This document shows, one piece after another, positions 1-7,661 of a DNA stretch of 64,000 nt. Each line of letters begins with the position of its first letter. Positions within the stretch are counted from its first letter, which is position 1. Below the pieces are notes generated by a model. That model was not told the DNA's origin, did not search any database, and saw nothing but the letters and a program-made list of their open reading frames with translations. The DNA is from Mycolicibacterium insubricum (GTDB lineage Bacteria; Actinomycetota; Actinomycetes; Mycobacteriales; Mycobacteriaceae), in the NCBI RefSeq assembly GCF_010731615.1, contig NZ_AP022618.1, forward strand, positions 868,001 through 932,000, read 5' to 3'. The translations under genes were made by a program, and so were the position numbers.

Positions 1-1
1 A

Positions 2-466
2 TTCATCATCGCGATCATCTTTGCCTCCCGCGGCAAGGGCACCGCCGCGATCGCCACCCTGATCTCGTCGAAGGTCAACCAGTGGACGCTGCTGGTCGGA
101 TCGCTGCCGATCGCGCACCTGGCCGGCGGTGGCGGTACCGAGCTGATGCTCGACGGCCGCCAGGTCGAGGAGATGCTGCTGACCGCTACCCAGACCATGA
201 TGGGCGTTGCGCTGATCCTGGCGCTGCGGTTCCACCGGTACTCCGCGCTGGCGCTGCTCGGGCTGTTCCTGGTGCAGTTCCCGATCACCTCCGAGCACGG
301 CCGGGTGCTGCTGTCGATCGTCTACGCCGTGCTGGCGGTGGTCGGCCTGGTGATCAACCGCCACCACCTGTTGGCCACCCTGCGGGCGCCGTTCACCGGC
401 GTTCCGACCGTGCACGCCGGGGGCGGCTCGACCGCGGAACGGCCGCTGCCAACAGCCTTATCGTAA
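2..466 (+). CDS. C-terminal part of a membrane antiporter (sodium/calcium or sodium/proton exchanger-like), partial
   Basis: Only the last ~154 codons are inside the window; the frame is open from base 2 to the TAA at 464-466. It is rich in hydrophobic segments: FIIAIIFAS at the start, a segment around GVALILALRF, ALALLGLFLVQF, and VLLSIVYAVLAVVGLVI near the end. The stretch SSKVNQWTLLVGSLPIAH resembles the C-terminal repeat of cation exchangers annotated as sodium:proton or sodium:calcium antiporters in actinobacteria (from memory, not searched). The ~25 C-terminal residues are polar and probably cytoplasmic. Its stop codon overlaps the likely -10 box of the next gene. The family call is tentative; that it is an integral membrane protein is well supported. 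Confidence 0.55.
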   Translation, partial: FIIAIIFASRGKGTAAIATLISSKVNQWTLLVGSLPIAHLAGGGGTELMLDGRQVEEMLLTATQTMMGVALILALRFHRYSALALLGLFLVQFPITSEHGRVLLSIVYAVLAVVGLVINRHHLLATLRAPFTGVPTVHAGGGSTAERPLPTALS

Positions 467-469
467 AGT
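464..469 (+). promoter_or_regulatory. Candidate -10 box (TAAAGT) for leaderless fadD4-like gene
   Basis: TAAAGT fits the mycobacterial TANNNT -10 consensus and ends 7 nt before the ATG at 477, so transcription would start at or next to the start codon. No Shine-Dalgarno is visible. Its first three bases are also the upstream stop codon, so chance is possible. Confidence 0.4.
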
Positions 470-476
470 CCTCGGT

Positions 477-2000
477 ATGCAGATCCGCGAGCACTGCGCG
501 ACACCCCAGGCAGCGGCGAAACCGGCGGTCGTCATGTACCCGTCGGGCACCGTGGTCACCTTCGGGGAGCTGGAGGCCCGCGCCAACCGGCTCGCGCACT
601 ACTTCCGGGCCAACGGGCTGCGCGAGGGCGACGTCGTCGCGATCCTGATGGAGAACAACGAGCACTACCACGCCGTCATGTGGGCGGCCCGGCGCGCCGG
701 CCTGTACTACGTCCCGATCAACACCCACCTCGCCCCGGCCGAGGCCGCCTACATCATCGACAACAGCGGTGCCCGTGCGGTGATCGGCTCCACTGTGCTG
801 GCCGACACCCTGAACGCGCTACCGGATGACCTCGAGAGGACGCCCGACCTGCTGTTGGTGGTCGGCGGAACCGTGGCGGGCTGGCACAGCTACCCCGAAT
901 GCGTGGCCGATCAACCCGACACCCCGATCGACGACGAGATCGAGGGCGACCTGCTGCAGTACTCCTCGGGCACCACCGGCCGGCCCAAGGGCATCAAACG
1001 CGAACTGCTGCACGTACATCCGTCGGAATCCCCCGGGCTGATGGCAATGCTGATCCAGTTCTGGATGCACCCCGACGCGGTCTATCTCAGCCCCGCGCCG
1101 CTGTATCACACCGCGCCGTCGGTGTGGAGTATGCAGGCCCAGGCCGGCGGCATCACCACCGTCATCCTGGAACGGTTCGACGCCGAGGGCTGCCTGGACG
1201 CCATCGCCACCCACCGGGTCACCCACGGGCAGTTCGTCCCGGTGATGTTCACTCGCATGCTGAAACTGCCTGCCGCCGTGCGGAATTCCTACGATATCTC
1301 CAGCCTGCAGCGGGTCATGCACGCCGCCGCCCCGTGCCCGGTGCCGATCAAGCAGCAGATGATCGACTGGTGGGGGCCGATCGTCGACGAGTACTACGCC
1401 TCCTCCGAGGCCATCGGATCCACCCTGATCAGCGCGCAAGAGTGGCTGGAACACCCGGGCTCGGTCGGCAAGGCCGCGCTGGCCACCATTCACATCCTCG
1501 ACGAGAACGGCGTCGAACTGCCTCCCGGGCAGGCCGGGGAGATCTACTTCGAGGGCGGCCACGACTTCGAATACCTCAACGACCAGGCGAAGACTGCGTC
1601 CTCGCGGGACCGGCACGGCTGGCGCACCGTCGGCGACGTCGGCTACCTCGACGACGACGGCTATCTCTACCTGACCGACCGGCGGCACCACATGATCATC
1701 TCCGGCGGGGTGAACATCTACCCGCAGGAGACGGAGAACATGCTCGTCAGCCACCCCCGGGTGGCCGATGCCGCGGTGTTCGGCATTCCCGACGACGAGA
1801 TGGGCCAGTCGGTCAAGGCCGTCGTGCAGACCGTCGACCCGGCCGACGCGACCGACGAATTCGGCGCCGAACTGCTCGGTTGGCTGCGAGATCACCTGTC
1901 GCACTACAAATGTCCGCGGTCGGTCTCCTTCGAGGCGGCCCTGCCGCGCACCGACACCGGCAAGCTCTACAAGCAGTCGCTGATCGACAAGTACTCGTGA
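477..2000 (+). CDS. fadD4: Fatty-acyl-CoA synthetase / AMP-dependent ligase, FadD4-like
   Basis: A 507-aa ANL-superfamily adenylate-forming ligase that would activate a carboxylic acid with ATP and then CoA. The P-loop-like motif YSSGTTGRPKG lies near residues 160-170. Mid-protein YYASSE corresponds to the A5 motif. The hinge and C-terminal domain show GDVGYLDDDGYLYLTDR and the conserved C-terminal lysine in PRTDTGKLYK. The ATG at 477 has no ribosome binding site but a -10-like box 7 nt upstream, consistent with a leaderless start. The stop overlaps the next ATG (TGATG), so it begins a translationally coupled operon of CoA-thioester enzymes. The fadD4 name rests on the N-terminus MQIREHC and on the neighbouring Rv0216-, LipC- and Rv0221-like genes. 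The substrate is unknown. Confidence 0.8.
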   Translation: MQIREHCATPQAAAKPAVVMYPSGTVVTFGELEARANRLAHYFRANGLREGDVVAILMENNEHYHAVMWAARRAGLYYVPINTHLAPAEAAYIIDNSGARAVIGSTVLADTLNALPDDLERTPDLLLVVGGTVAGWHSYPECVADQPDTPIDDEIEGDLLQYSSGTTGRPKGIKRELLHVHPSESPGLMAMLIQFWMHPDAVYLSPAPLYHTAPSVWSMQAQAGGITTVILERFDAEGCLDAIATHRVTHGQFVPVMFTRMLKLPAAVRNSYDISSLQRVMHAAAPCPVPIKQQMIDWWGPIVDEYYASSEAIGSTLISAQEWLEHPGSVGKAALATIHILDENGVELPPGQAGEIYFEGGHDFEYLNDQAKTASSRDRHGWRTVGDVGYLDDDGYLYLTDRRHHMIISGGVNIYPQETENMLVSHPRVADAAVFGIPDDEMGQSVKAVVQTVDPADATDEFGAELLGWLRDHLSHYKCPRSVSFEAALPRTDTGKLYKQSLIDKYS

Positions 2001-2956
2001 TGCGGGTCGTCGACCTTGCCGCCGAACCCGAGCCCACCGACCACACCACCGCCGGGGAGATCGTCGTCGGAATCGGCGACCCCGGCGCTCCGGGCGCCGA
2101 ATACTGGCTGGACACAGCGACGTTCACCCTCGCCGAGGCGCACACCGCCGACCGGCGGGCGATCACCGTCGAGTCCGTCGACGACGCTGTCTCGGCGCTG
2201 CGGGCGCGGGTCGCCCGCTGGCCGCACGCCGCGACGGTGTGCGCCGACGTGCTGCGCGGCTTCGATCCCGCCGCCGATGCACTGGCCGGCGTGATCACCG
2301 AATCACTGGCCTACTCGACCCTGCAATCCGGCCCGGAGTTCGCCCGCTGGCTCGCCGAACGCGGGCCGGCCCGGGCTCCCGAGGACACCGGCGACCCGGT
2401 CCTGGTCGAACGTGACGGCGACACCGTCACCATCCGGTTCAACCGGCCGGGCCGGCACAACGCGTTCTCCACCGCCGCCCGGGCCGCGCTGCTCGACGGG
2501 CTGCGGGTGGTGCTGGCCGACCCGAGCGTCGAGGCGCTGGTGTTCACCGGCAACGGGCCGTCGTTCTGCAGCGGCGGCGACCTCGCCGAATTCGGCACGC
2601 TCGCCGACCCCGCGTCGGGCCACCTGGCCCGCACCCGGCACAGCCCGGCCCTGGCCCTGGATGCCGTCACCGCCCGGCTGGGCCGCGCGGCCCGCGCCGA
2701 GATCCACGGGCGGGTGCTCGGCAGCGGATTGGAGATGGCCGCCTTCTGCGGGTGGGTGGTCTGCGACGACACCGCGGTGCTGGGCCTGCCCGAGCTGAGC
2801 CTGGGACTGCTGCCCGGCGCCGGCGGAACGGTCAGCATCACCCGGCGCATCGGCCGCTGGCGCACCGCGTACCTGGTGCTGTCCGGGACCGACATCGACG
2901 CGCCGACCGCGCTGTCCTGGGGACTGGTCGACGAACTATCGGAAGGACGGGCATGA
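2000..2956 (+). CDS. Enoyl-CoA hydratase/isomerase family protein with long N-terminal extension
   Basis: 318 aa. The crotonase fold starts only around residue 130 (VLVERDGDTVTIRFNRP). The oxyanion-hole region SFCSGGDLAEFG and both positions that usually carry catalytic acids are present (GSGLEMAAFC and GLPELSLGLLPGAGG). About 120-130 residues precede it that I do not recognise; they are acidic and Ala-rich. The start is ATG 2000, overlapping the fadD4 stop by one base; the end overlaps the next gene as ATGA. The catalytic layout suggests hydration or isomerisation of an enoyl-CoA made by the upstream ligase. The N-terminal extension is unusual for the family, where about 260 aa is typical. 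Confidence 0.75.
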   Translation: MRVVDLAAEPEPTDHTTAGEIVVGIGDPGAPGAEYWLDTATFTLAEAHTADRRAITVESVDDAVSALRARVARWPHAATVCADVLRGFDPAADALAGVITESLAYSTLQSGPEFARWLAERGPARAPEDTGDPVLVERDGDTVTIRFNRPGRHNAFSTAARAALLDGLRVVLADPSVEALVFTGNGPSFCSGGDLAEFGTLADPASGHLARTRHSPALALDAVTARLGRAARAEIHGRVLGSGLEMAAFCGWVVCDDTAVLGLPELSLGLLPGAGGTVSITRRIGRWRTAYLVLSGTDIDAPTALSWGLVDELSEGRA

Positions 2957-3900
2957 CGCAGAACCGCGAAGGCGGACCCTATTTCGACGACCTGACCCGC
3001 GGCCAGGTGTTCGACACCGCACCGTCGATGACGCTGACCACCGGCGTCGCCGCCGTTCACCAGTCGATCCTCGGGGACCGGCTGCGACTGCCGCTGGACG
3101 CCGAGCTGTCGACGGCGGTGGCCGGCGGGCCGGTCGCCCACCCCGGTCTCGTGTGCGACGTCGCGATCGGCCAGTCCACCCTGGTCACCCAGCGGGTGAA
3201 GGCCAACCTGTTCTACCGCGGGCTGCGCTTCCACCGGTTCCCGCTCATCGGCGACACGCTGAGCACCCGAACCGAAGTCGTCGGCCTGAAACAGAACTCA
3301 CTGCGCCCCGGGCGCGCGGCCACCGGGCTGGCCGCGCTGCGGATGACCACGACCGACCAGGACGGCCGGTTGGTGCTCGACTTCCACCGCTGCGCCATGC
3401 TGCCGCTGAGCGCGGAGCTGCACTCCGGGCACGCCGATGACCTGTCGACCATCGGTTCCGACGACGACGGGCCGGACCCGACGGCCGGCTGGGATCTCGG
3501 CGCCTACCGCCGGCTGGTCCCCGCCGTCGCCCCGCGCGGTGTGGAGATGACCAGCACCCCCGACGTGGTCAGCAGCGCACCGGAGCTGGCCCGGCTCACC
3601 CTGAATATCGCTGCAGCGCACCACGGTTCACAGCGACTGGTGTACGGCGGGCACACCATCGGCCTGGCGCTGGCGCAGGCGGCCCGGCTGCTGCCGAATC
3701 TGGTCACCGTGCTGGATTGGGACTCCTGCGACCACACCGGTCCCGTGCACGAGGGCGACGTGCTCTTCAGCCGGGTCCGGGTGGAAGCAGCCGCCGAGTC
3801 CGGTACCGGCGGCAAGATACTGACCCTGCGCTCGCTGGTCTACGCCGAAGACGACGAACGTCAGGTGCTGGACTGGCGCTACCGGGTCCTGACCGCCTGA
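2953..3900 (+). CDS. Double-hotdog (MaoC-like) acyl-CoA hydratase family protein, Rv0216-like
   Basis: 315 aa with two predicted hotdog halves. The C-terminal half carries a hydratase-like stretch with SSAPELARLTLNIAAAHH followed by VYGGHTIGLALAQAARLLP, as I recall for the M. tuberculosis Rv0216 family. The canonical R-hydratase D-x-N-x-x-H motif is not obvious, so the exact reaction is uncertain. The ATG at 2953 overlaps the upstream stop (ATGA), and the gene is followed 11 bp later by the CoA-transferase. Its place between crotonase and CoA-transferase supports a role on acyl-CoA thioesters. Confidence 0.75.
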   Translation: MTQNREGGPYFDDLTRGQVFDTAPSMTLTTGVAAVHQSILGDRLRLPLDAELSTAVAGGPVAHPGLVCDVAIGQSTLVTQRVKANLFYRGLRFHRFPLIGDTLSTRTEVVGLKQNSLRPGRAATGLAALRMTTTDQDGRLVLDFHRCAMLPLSAELHSGHADDLSTIGSDDDGPDPTAGWDLGAYRRLVPAVAPRGVEMTSTPDVVSSAPELARLTLNIAAAHHGSQRLVYGGHTIGLALAQAARLLPNLVTVLDWDSCDHTGPVHEGDVLFSRVRVEAAAESGTGGKILTLRSLVYAEDDERQVLDWRYRVLTA

Positions 3901-3911
3901 CACGCGGGACA

Positions 3912-5120
3912 ATGAGCGGCGTGGACGACGCGGTGACGGCATGGGCGGCCAGCGGGCTGGCCGCGCTCACCGGACCCACCGACGGGCCCCCGGACTTCAG
4001 CCGCGCCCCGATCCTGGCCGCCGCCACCGACCTCGCCCCGGACGCGGCGACGCTGCTGACCGGGCGCGCCGGACTGCTCGGGGTGCGCCGGCGCGGCCGG
4101 ATCAGCGCCGGCGGCGCCACCCGTCTGCTGGCCACGCTTGACGGCTGGGTGGCACTGACCCTGTCACGCCCCGATGACATCGCGGCCGTACCCGCCCTGC
4201 TGGAAGCCGACGCCGTCGACGCCGACCCGTGGCCGGAGGTGACGGCCTGGGCCGCCGGCCACCGCGCGGGCGAGATCGTGGCACGGGCGGTGCTGCTGGA
4301 CCTGCCGGCCGCGGCGCTGGGGGAGACCACCGCGGCGCCACCGCGGATCCGGCAGTGCGGGCGCCGCGGGACGCCCCGGGCGGTGGCCGGGCTGCTGGTG
4401 GCCGACCTCACCTCGATGTGGGCCGGGCCGCTGTGCGCCCGCCGGCTGGCCGACGCGGGAGCGACCGTCGTCAAGGTGGAAAGCCCCCGTCGGCCCGACG
4501 GCACCCGCGCCGGCGACCCGCGCTTCTTCGACTGGATGAACGCCGGAAAGCTTTCCTGCACCACCGATTTCGACACTGACGCCGACCGGCTGCGGGCACT
4601 GCTCACGGTTGCCGACGTGGTGCTGGAGGGATCCCGGCCGGCGGCGCTGGCCCGGCGCGGGCTCGGTCCCGAGGACATCCCCGGCCCGCCCGGCCGGGTA
4701 TGGCTGCGCATCACCGGTCACGGAGACGGCTCCGTCGAAGGTCGCGTCGCCTTCGGCGAGGGTGCAGCTCGCGTCGCCTTCGGCGACGATGCGGCCGTCG
4801 CCGGCGGGCTGGTCGGGCGGGCCCCCGACGGGTCGCCGGTGTTCTGCGGGGACGCCATCGCCGACCCGCTGACCGGTCTGGCCGCCGCGGCGGCCGTCAG
4901 CGAAGCACTGACCCGCGGCGGTGGTGAACTGATCGAGATCTCGATGGCCGCCGTCGCCGCCGAATACGCCGCACAGCCGTCCCTGCCGCAGGGCTATCCG
5001 CCGAACCCGCCGGTCGCCGCCGACCCCACCGCGCCGCCACCGGCCGCCGCCGCCTCTGCCCTGGGCGCCGACAACGCCGCGGTGGATGCCCTGGTCGCCG
5101 CCCGGAGCACCCGATGCTGA
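3912..5120 (+). CDS. Family III (CaiB/BaiF-like) CoA-transferase with apparently permuted domain order
   Basis: 402 aa. The signature usually found at the N-terminus of CaiB/BaiF enzymes, with WAGPLCARRLADAGATVVKVE, appears only at about residues 170-190. The first ~140 residues (ISAGGATRLLATLDGWVAL; later DPWPEVTAWAAGHRAGEIV) resemble the segment that normally lies in the C-terminal half of this family. It therefore looks circularly permuted or fused. A 27-bp tandem duplication lies inside the gene at 4743-4796, giving two RVAFG motifs close to where the catalytic aspartate would be expected (FGDDAAVAGG). Its stop overlaps the next gene by 7 nt. The reaction would be CoA transfer between carboxylates; substrates are unknown. 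Confidence 0.7.
   Translation: MSGVDDAVTAWAASGLAALTGPTDGPPDFSRAPILAAATDLAPDAATLLTGRAGLLGVRRRGRISAGGATRLLATLDGWVALTLSRPDDIAAVPALLEADAVDADPWPEVTAWAAGHRAGEIVARAVLLDLPAAALGETTAAPPRIRQCGRRGTPRAVAGLLVADLTSMWAGPLCARRLADAGATVVKVESPRRPDGTRAGDPRFFDWMNAGKLSCTTDFDTDADRLRALLTVADVVLEGSRPAALARRGLGPEDIPGPPGRVWLRITGHGDGSVEGRVAFGEGAARVAFGDDAAVAGGLVGRAPDGSPVFCGDAIADPLTGLAAAAAVSEALTRGGGELIEISMAAVAAEYAAQPSLPQGYPPNPPVAADPTAPPPAAAASALGADNAAVDALVAARSTRC
4743..4796 (+). repeat. 27-bp imperfect tandem duplication inside the CoA-transferase gene
   Basis: Two 27-bp units (4743-4769 and 4770-4796) share an identical first 17 bases (CGCGTCGCCTTCGGCGA) and diverge after that. In frame they encode RVAFGEGAA and RVAFGDDAA, so the duplication keeps the reading frame. 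Confidence 0.8.
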
Positions 5121-6469
5121 TCACCCGTGCCGCCCTGCCGGACGGGCGCACCGTCGACATCCGGTGCACCGACACCCTCACCGCGGTCGCCCAGCGGCTC
5201 GACCCCCGACCGGGCGAGGACCTGCTCGACGCCGCCGGCGCCCTGGTGCTGCCCGGCCTGCACGACCACCACAGCCACCTCCGGGCGGCCATCGCCGCCA
5301 CCGCATCGGTACCCGTCGGCCCACCGCGGGTGCGCAACCGTGCCGCGCTGGCCGTCGCGCTGGCCGCCGCGCAACCCGGCCCCGACGGCTGGATCCGAGC
5401 CATCGGCTACCACGACTCGGTCGCCGGCCCGCTGGACGCCGCCGCGCTCGACGCCCTGGTGCCCGATATCGCGCTGCGGGTGCAACACCGCAGCGGCGCG
5501 CTGTGGATCCTCAACACCGCCGGGCTGCGGCGCCTCGGCCGCGGCGGGCACCCCGACGGCCGGTTCCACCGAGACACCGAGGAACTGCGGCTGCCGCCCC
5601 TACCGCAGGACCCGGAACCGCTGAGCCGGCGGCTGGCCTCCTACGGCATCACCGGCATCACCGACGCCACCCCCGGCCAGAGCGCCGCCGACCTGGCGGA
5701 ACTGGCGGCCCACGCCCGCACCGGCCGGCTCGTGCAGCGGCTGCACGCGATGGCGCCGGCCGGCACCCCCGCGGTCGACGGAATCACCCTCGGACCGGCC
5801 AAACTCATCCTTGACGACACCGATCTGGACCTGGACCGGATCACCGACTGGATCGCCGACCAGCACCGCCACCGGCACCCGGTCGCCGTGCACTGCGTCA
5901 CCGACGCGCAGCTCGTCGTCACCCTGGCGGCGCTGCGCAGCACCGGCACCGCGCCCGGCGACCGCATCGAACACGCCGCCGTCGTCCCGCAGGACTGCCT
6001 GGACCAACTCGCCGAGGCGGGCGTCACCGTGGTCACCCAACCCAACTTCGTCGGCGAACGCGGCGACCAGTACCGCGCCGAGATCCCCGATGACGACCAG
6101 TCGGACCTGTGGCGGCTGGCCAGCCTGCGCGACGCGGGCGTGCCCGTCGCCCTGTCCACCGACGCCCCGTTCGGCGACCCCGACCCGTGGGCCGCCATCC
6201 GCGCGGCGGTGCACCGGCGCACCGGCTCCGGGGCGGTGCTGGGTGCCCGGGAACGGGTGTCCGCGGCCACCGCGATCGAGCTGTTCTGCGGATACCCGCA
6301 GGCCCCAGCCCGGCCGCGGACGCTGAGTCCCGGTGAACCCGCCGACCTGTGCGTCCTGTCGCTGCCGCCGGCGGAGGCGCTGTCCGAGCTGGATTCGGCG
6401 ATGGTCGCCGCGACGGTGATCGCGGGGAAACTGTGTTATTCGGCGGGCTCGGACACCCGCCCAGGGTAG
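5114..6469 (+). CDS. Amidohydrolase family protein (YtcJ-like, metal-dependent)
   Basis: 451 aa. The metal-dependent amidohydrolase hallmarks are present: the N-terminal HxH within GLHDHHSHL near residues 50-57, VHCVTDAQ and DRIEHAAVV in the middle, and a late metal-ligand Asp in ALSTDAPFGDP. A C-terminal beta-sandwich return (LSPGEPADLCVLSL) is typical of the family. The start ATG overlaps the CoA-transferase stop, so it is co-translated with that operon. The enzyme probably hydrolyses an amide, lactam or cyclic bond, which would supply an acid to the co-encoded CoA-ligase; that link is inference. The end is a TAG ten bases before lipC. Confidence 0.75.
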   Translation: MLITRAALPDGRTVDIRCTDTLTAVAQRLDPRPGEDLLDAAGALVLPGLHDHHSHLRAAIAATASVPVGPPRVRNRAALAVALAAAQPGPDGWIRAIGYHDSVAGPLDAAALDALVPDIALRVQHRSGALWILNTAGLRRLGRGGHPDGRFHRDTEELRLPPLPQDPEPLSRRLASYGITGITDATPGQSAADLAELAAHARTGRLVQRLHAMAPAGTPAVDGITLGPAKLILDDTDLDLDRITDWIADQHRHRHPVAVHCVTDAQLVVTLAALRSTGTAPGDRIEHAAVVPQDCLDQLAEAGVTVVTQPNFVGERGDQYRAEIPDDDQSDLWRLASLRDAGVPVALSTDAPFGDPDPWAAIRAAVHRRTGSGAVLGARERVSAATAIELFCGYPQAPARPRTLSPGEPADLCVLSLPPAEALSELDSAMVAATVIAGKLCYSAGSDTRPG

Positions 6470-6472
6470 GGT
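6467..6472 (+). promoter_or_regulatory. Candidate -10 box (TAGGGT) for lipC
   Basis: TAGGGT ends 6 nt before the lipC ATG at 6479, compatible with leaderless transcription. It includes the upstream TAG stop codon, so it may be fortuitous, and lipC may simply be read from the operon. Confidence 0.3.
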
Positions 6473-6478
6473 CGCGCC

Positions 6479-7648
6479 ATGTGGTCCCGTGCATCCAACA
6501 TGCTGGCCGTCGATCCCGTCGAGCTGCTGGACGCCTCGGCCAAGTTGCCCGTCGTCGGCCCGTTCTTCGGCCAGCTCAGCGGCTACACCGCTATCGGCAT
6601 GTGGGCCGGCCGGCACGCTCCGGGCATCGTCGGGGCGATCAGCAAGTCTTGGACCACCCCCAACCGCGGCTTCATCCGCCAGGCCGAGCGCGCCCGCACC
6701 CGCGCGGTGTCCGACGCCGCGCTGCGCGGGCTGGTTCCCGATGCGGACCTGGACATCGAGTGGCCGCGCACCGACTCGGTGCCGCCGGTGCTGCGGGCCG
6801 GTGAACACCTGCGCAACCGCTACCGCACCTCCGTGCGCTACGGCGACGACCCCGAGCAGGTGCTCGACGTGTGGCGCCGCAAGGACCTGTCCGGGCCCGC
6901 CCCGGTGATGATCTTCGTGCCCGGCGGTGCGTGGGTGCACGGCGGACGGATCCTGCAGGGCTACGCGCTGATGTCGCACCTGGCCGAGATGGGCTGGGTG
7001 TGCCTGTCGGTGGAGTACCGGGTGGCTCCCGGCCACCCCTGGCCGCGGCACATCCGCGACGTCAAGGCCGCCATCGCCTGGGCCCGCGCAAACGTGGACC
7101 GCTTCGGTGGCGACCGCGGGTTCGTGACCATCGCCGGCGCGTCGGCGGGCGGGCATCTCGCCGCGCTGGCCGGCCTGACCCCCGGGAACCCGGTATTCGA
7201 AACGGAACTGGCCCCCGGATCGGACACCTCGGTGGATGCCGTGGTCGGCATCTACGGCCGCTACGACTGGGAGGACCGGTCCACCCCCGAGCGGGTCGGC
7301 TTCATGGACTTCCTGGAACGGGTGATCGTCAAGCAGCGGGTCGAAGCCGCTCCCGAGCTGTACCACGATTCGTCGCCGATCGCCCTGGTGCACGCCGACG
7401 CCCCGCCGTTCTTCGTGATCCACGGCAGCGGGGACAACATCATCCCGGTGCAGCAGGCCCGCGACTTCGTGGCCGCGCTGCGGTCGGTGTCGACATCGAT
7501 GGTCGGCTACGCCGAATTGCCCGGCGCCGGACACGGTTTCGACATGACCGACGGCGTCCGCACCCCGGTTATGGCCACCGCCGTCGGGCTGTTCCTGGAA
7601 CAGGTACGACGGCAACCGGCGGACCTGGCGGCCCGAACCGCCATCTGA
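6479..7648 (+). CDS. lipC: Alpha/beta hydrolase, LipC-type carboxylesterase
   Basis: 389 aa, close to the size I recall for M. tuberculosis LipC (403 aa). The oxyanion region is VPGGAWVHGG, the nucleophile elbow is GASAGG (about residues 220-225), the acid is in HGSGDNIIPV and the histidine in GAGHGFD, giving a full Ser-Asp-His triad. The N-terminal ~110 residues contain a weakly hydrophobic segment around GYTAIGMWAGRHAPGIVGAI but no clear signal peptide. It is followed 13 bp later by the WS/DGAT gene, the same pair order as Rv0220-Rv0221. It likely hydrolyses short- or medium-chain acyl esters at the envelope. Confidence 0.8.
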   Translation: MWSRASNMLAVDPVELLDASAKLPVVGPFFGQLSGYTAIGMWAGRHAPGIVGAISKSWTTPNRGFIRQAERARTRAVSDAALRGLVPDADLDIEWPRTDSVPPVLRAGEHLRNRYRTSVRYGDDPEQVLDVWRRKDLSGPAPVMIFVPGGAWVHGGRILQGYALMSHLAEMGWVCLSVEYRVAPGHPWPRHIRDVKAAIAWARANVDRFGGDRGFVTIAGASAGGHLAALAGLTPGNPVFETELAPGSDTSVDAVVGIYGRYDWEDRSTPERVGFMDFLERVIVKQRVEAAPELYHDSSPIALVHADAPPFFVIHGSGDNIIPVQQARDFVAALRSVSTSMVGYAELPGAGHGFDMTDGVRTPVMATAVGLFLEQVRRQPADLAARTAI

Positions 7649-7661
7649 GCGGGCTGAGGAG

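Noticed and set aside
899..1999. Open frame running upstream of the enoyl-CoA hydratase into the fadD4-like gene
   Set aside because: It is a high-GC shadow frame; the ATG at 2000 coupled to the fadD4 stop is the better start.
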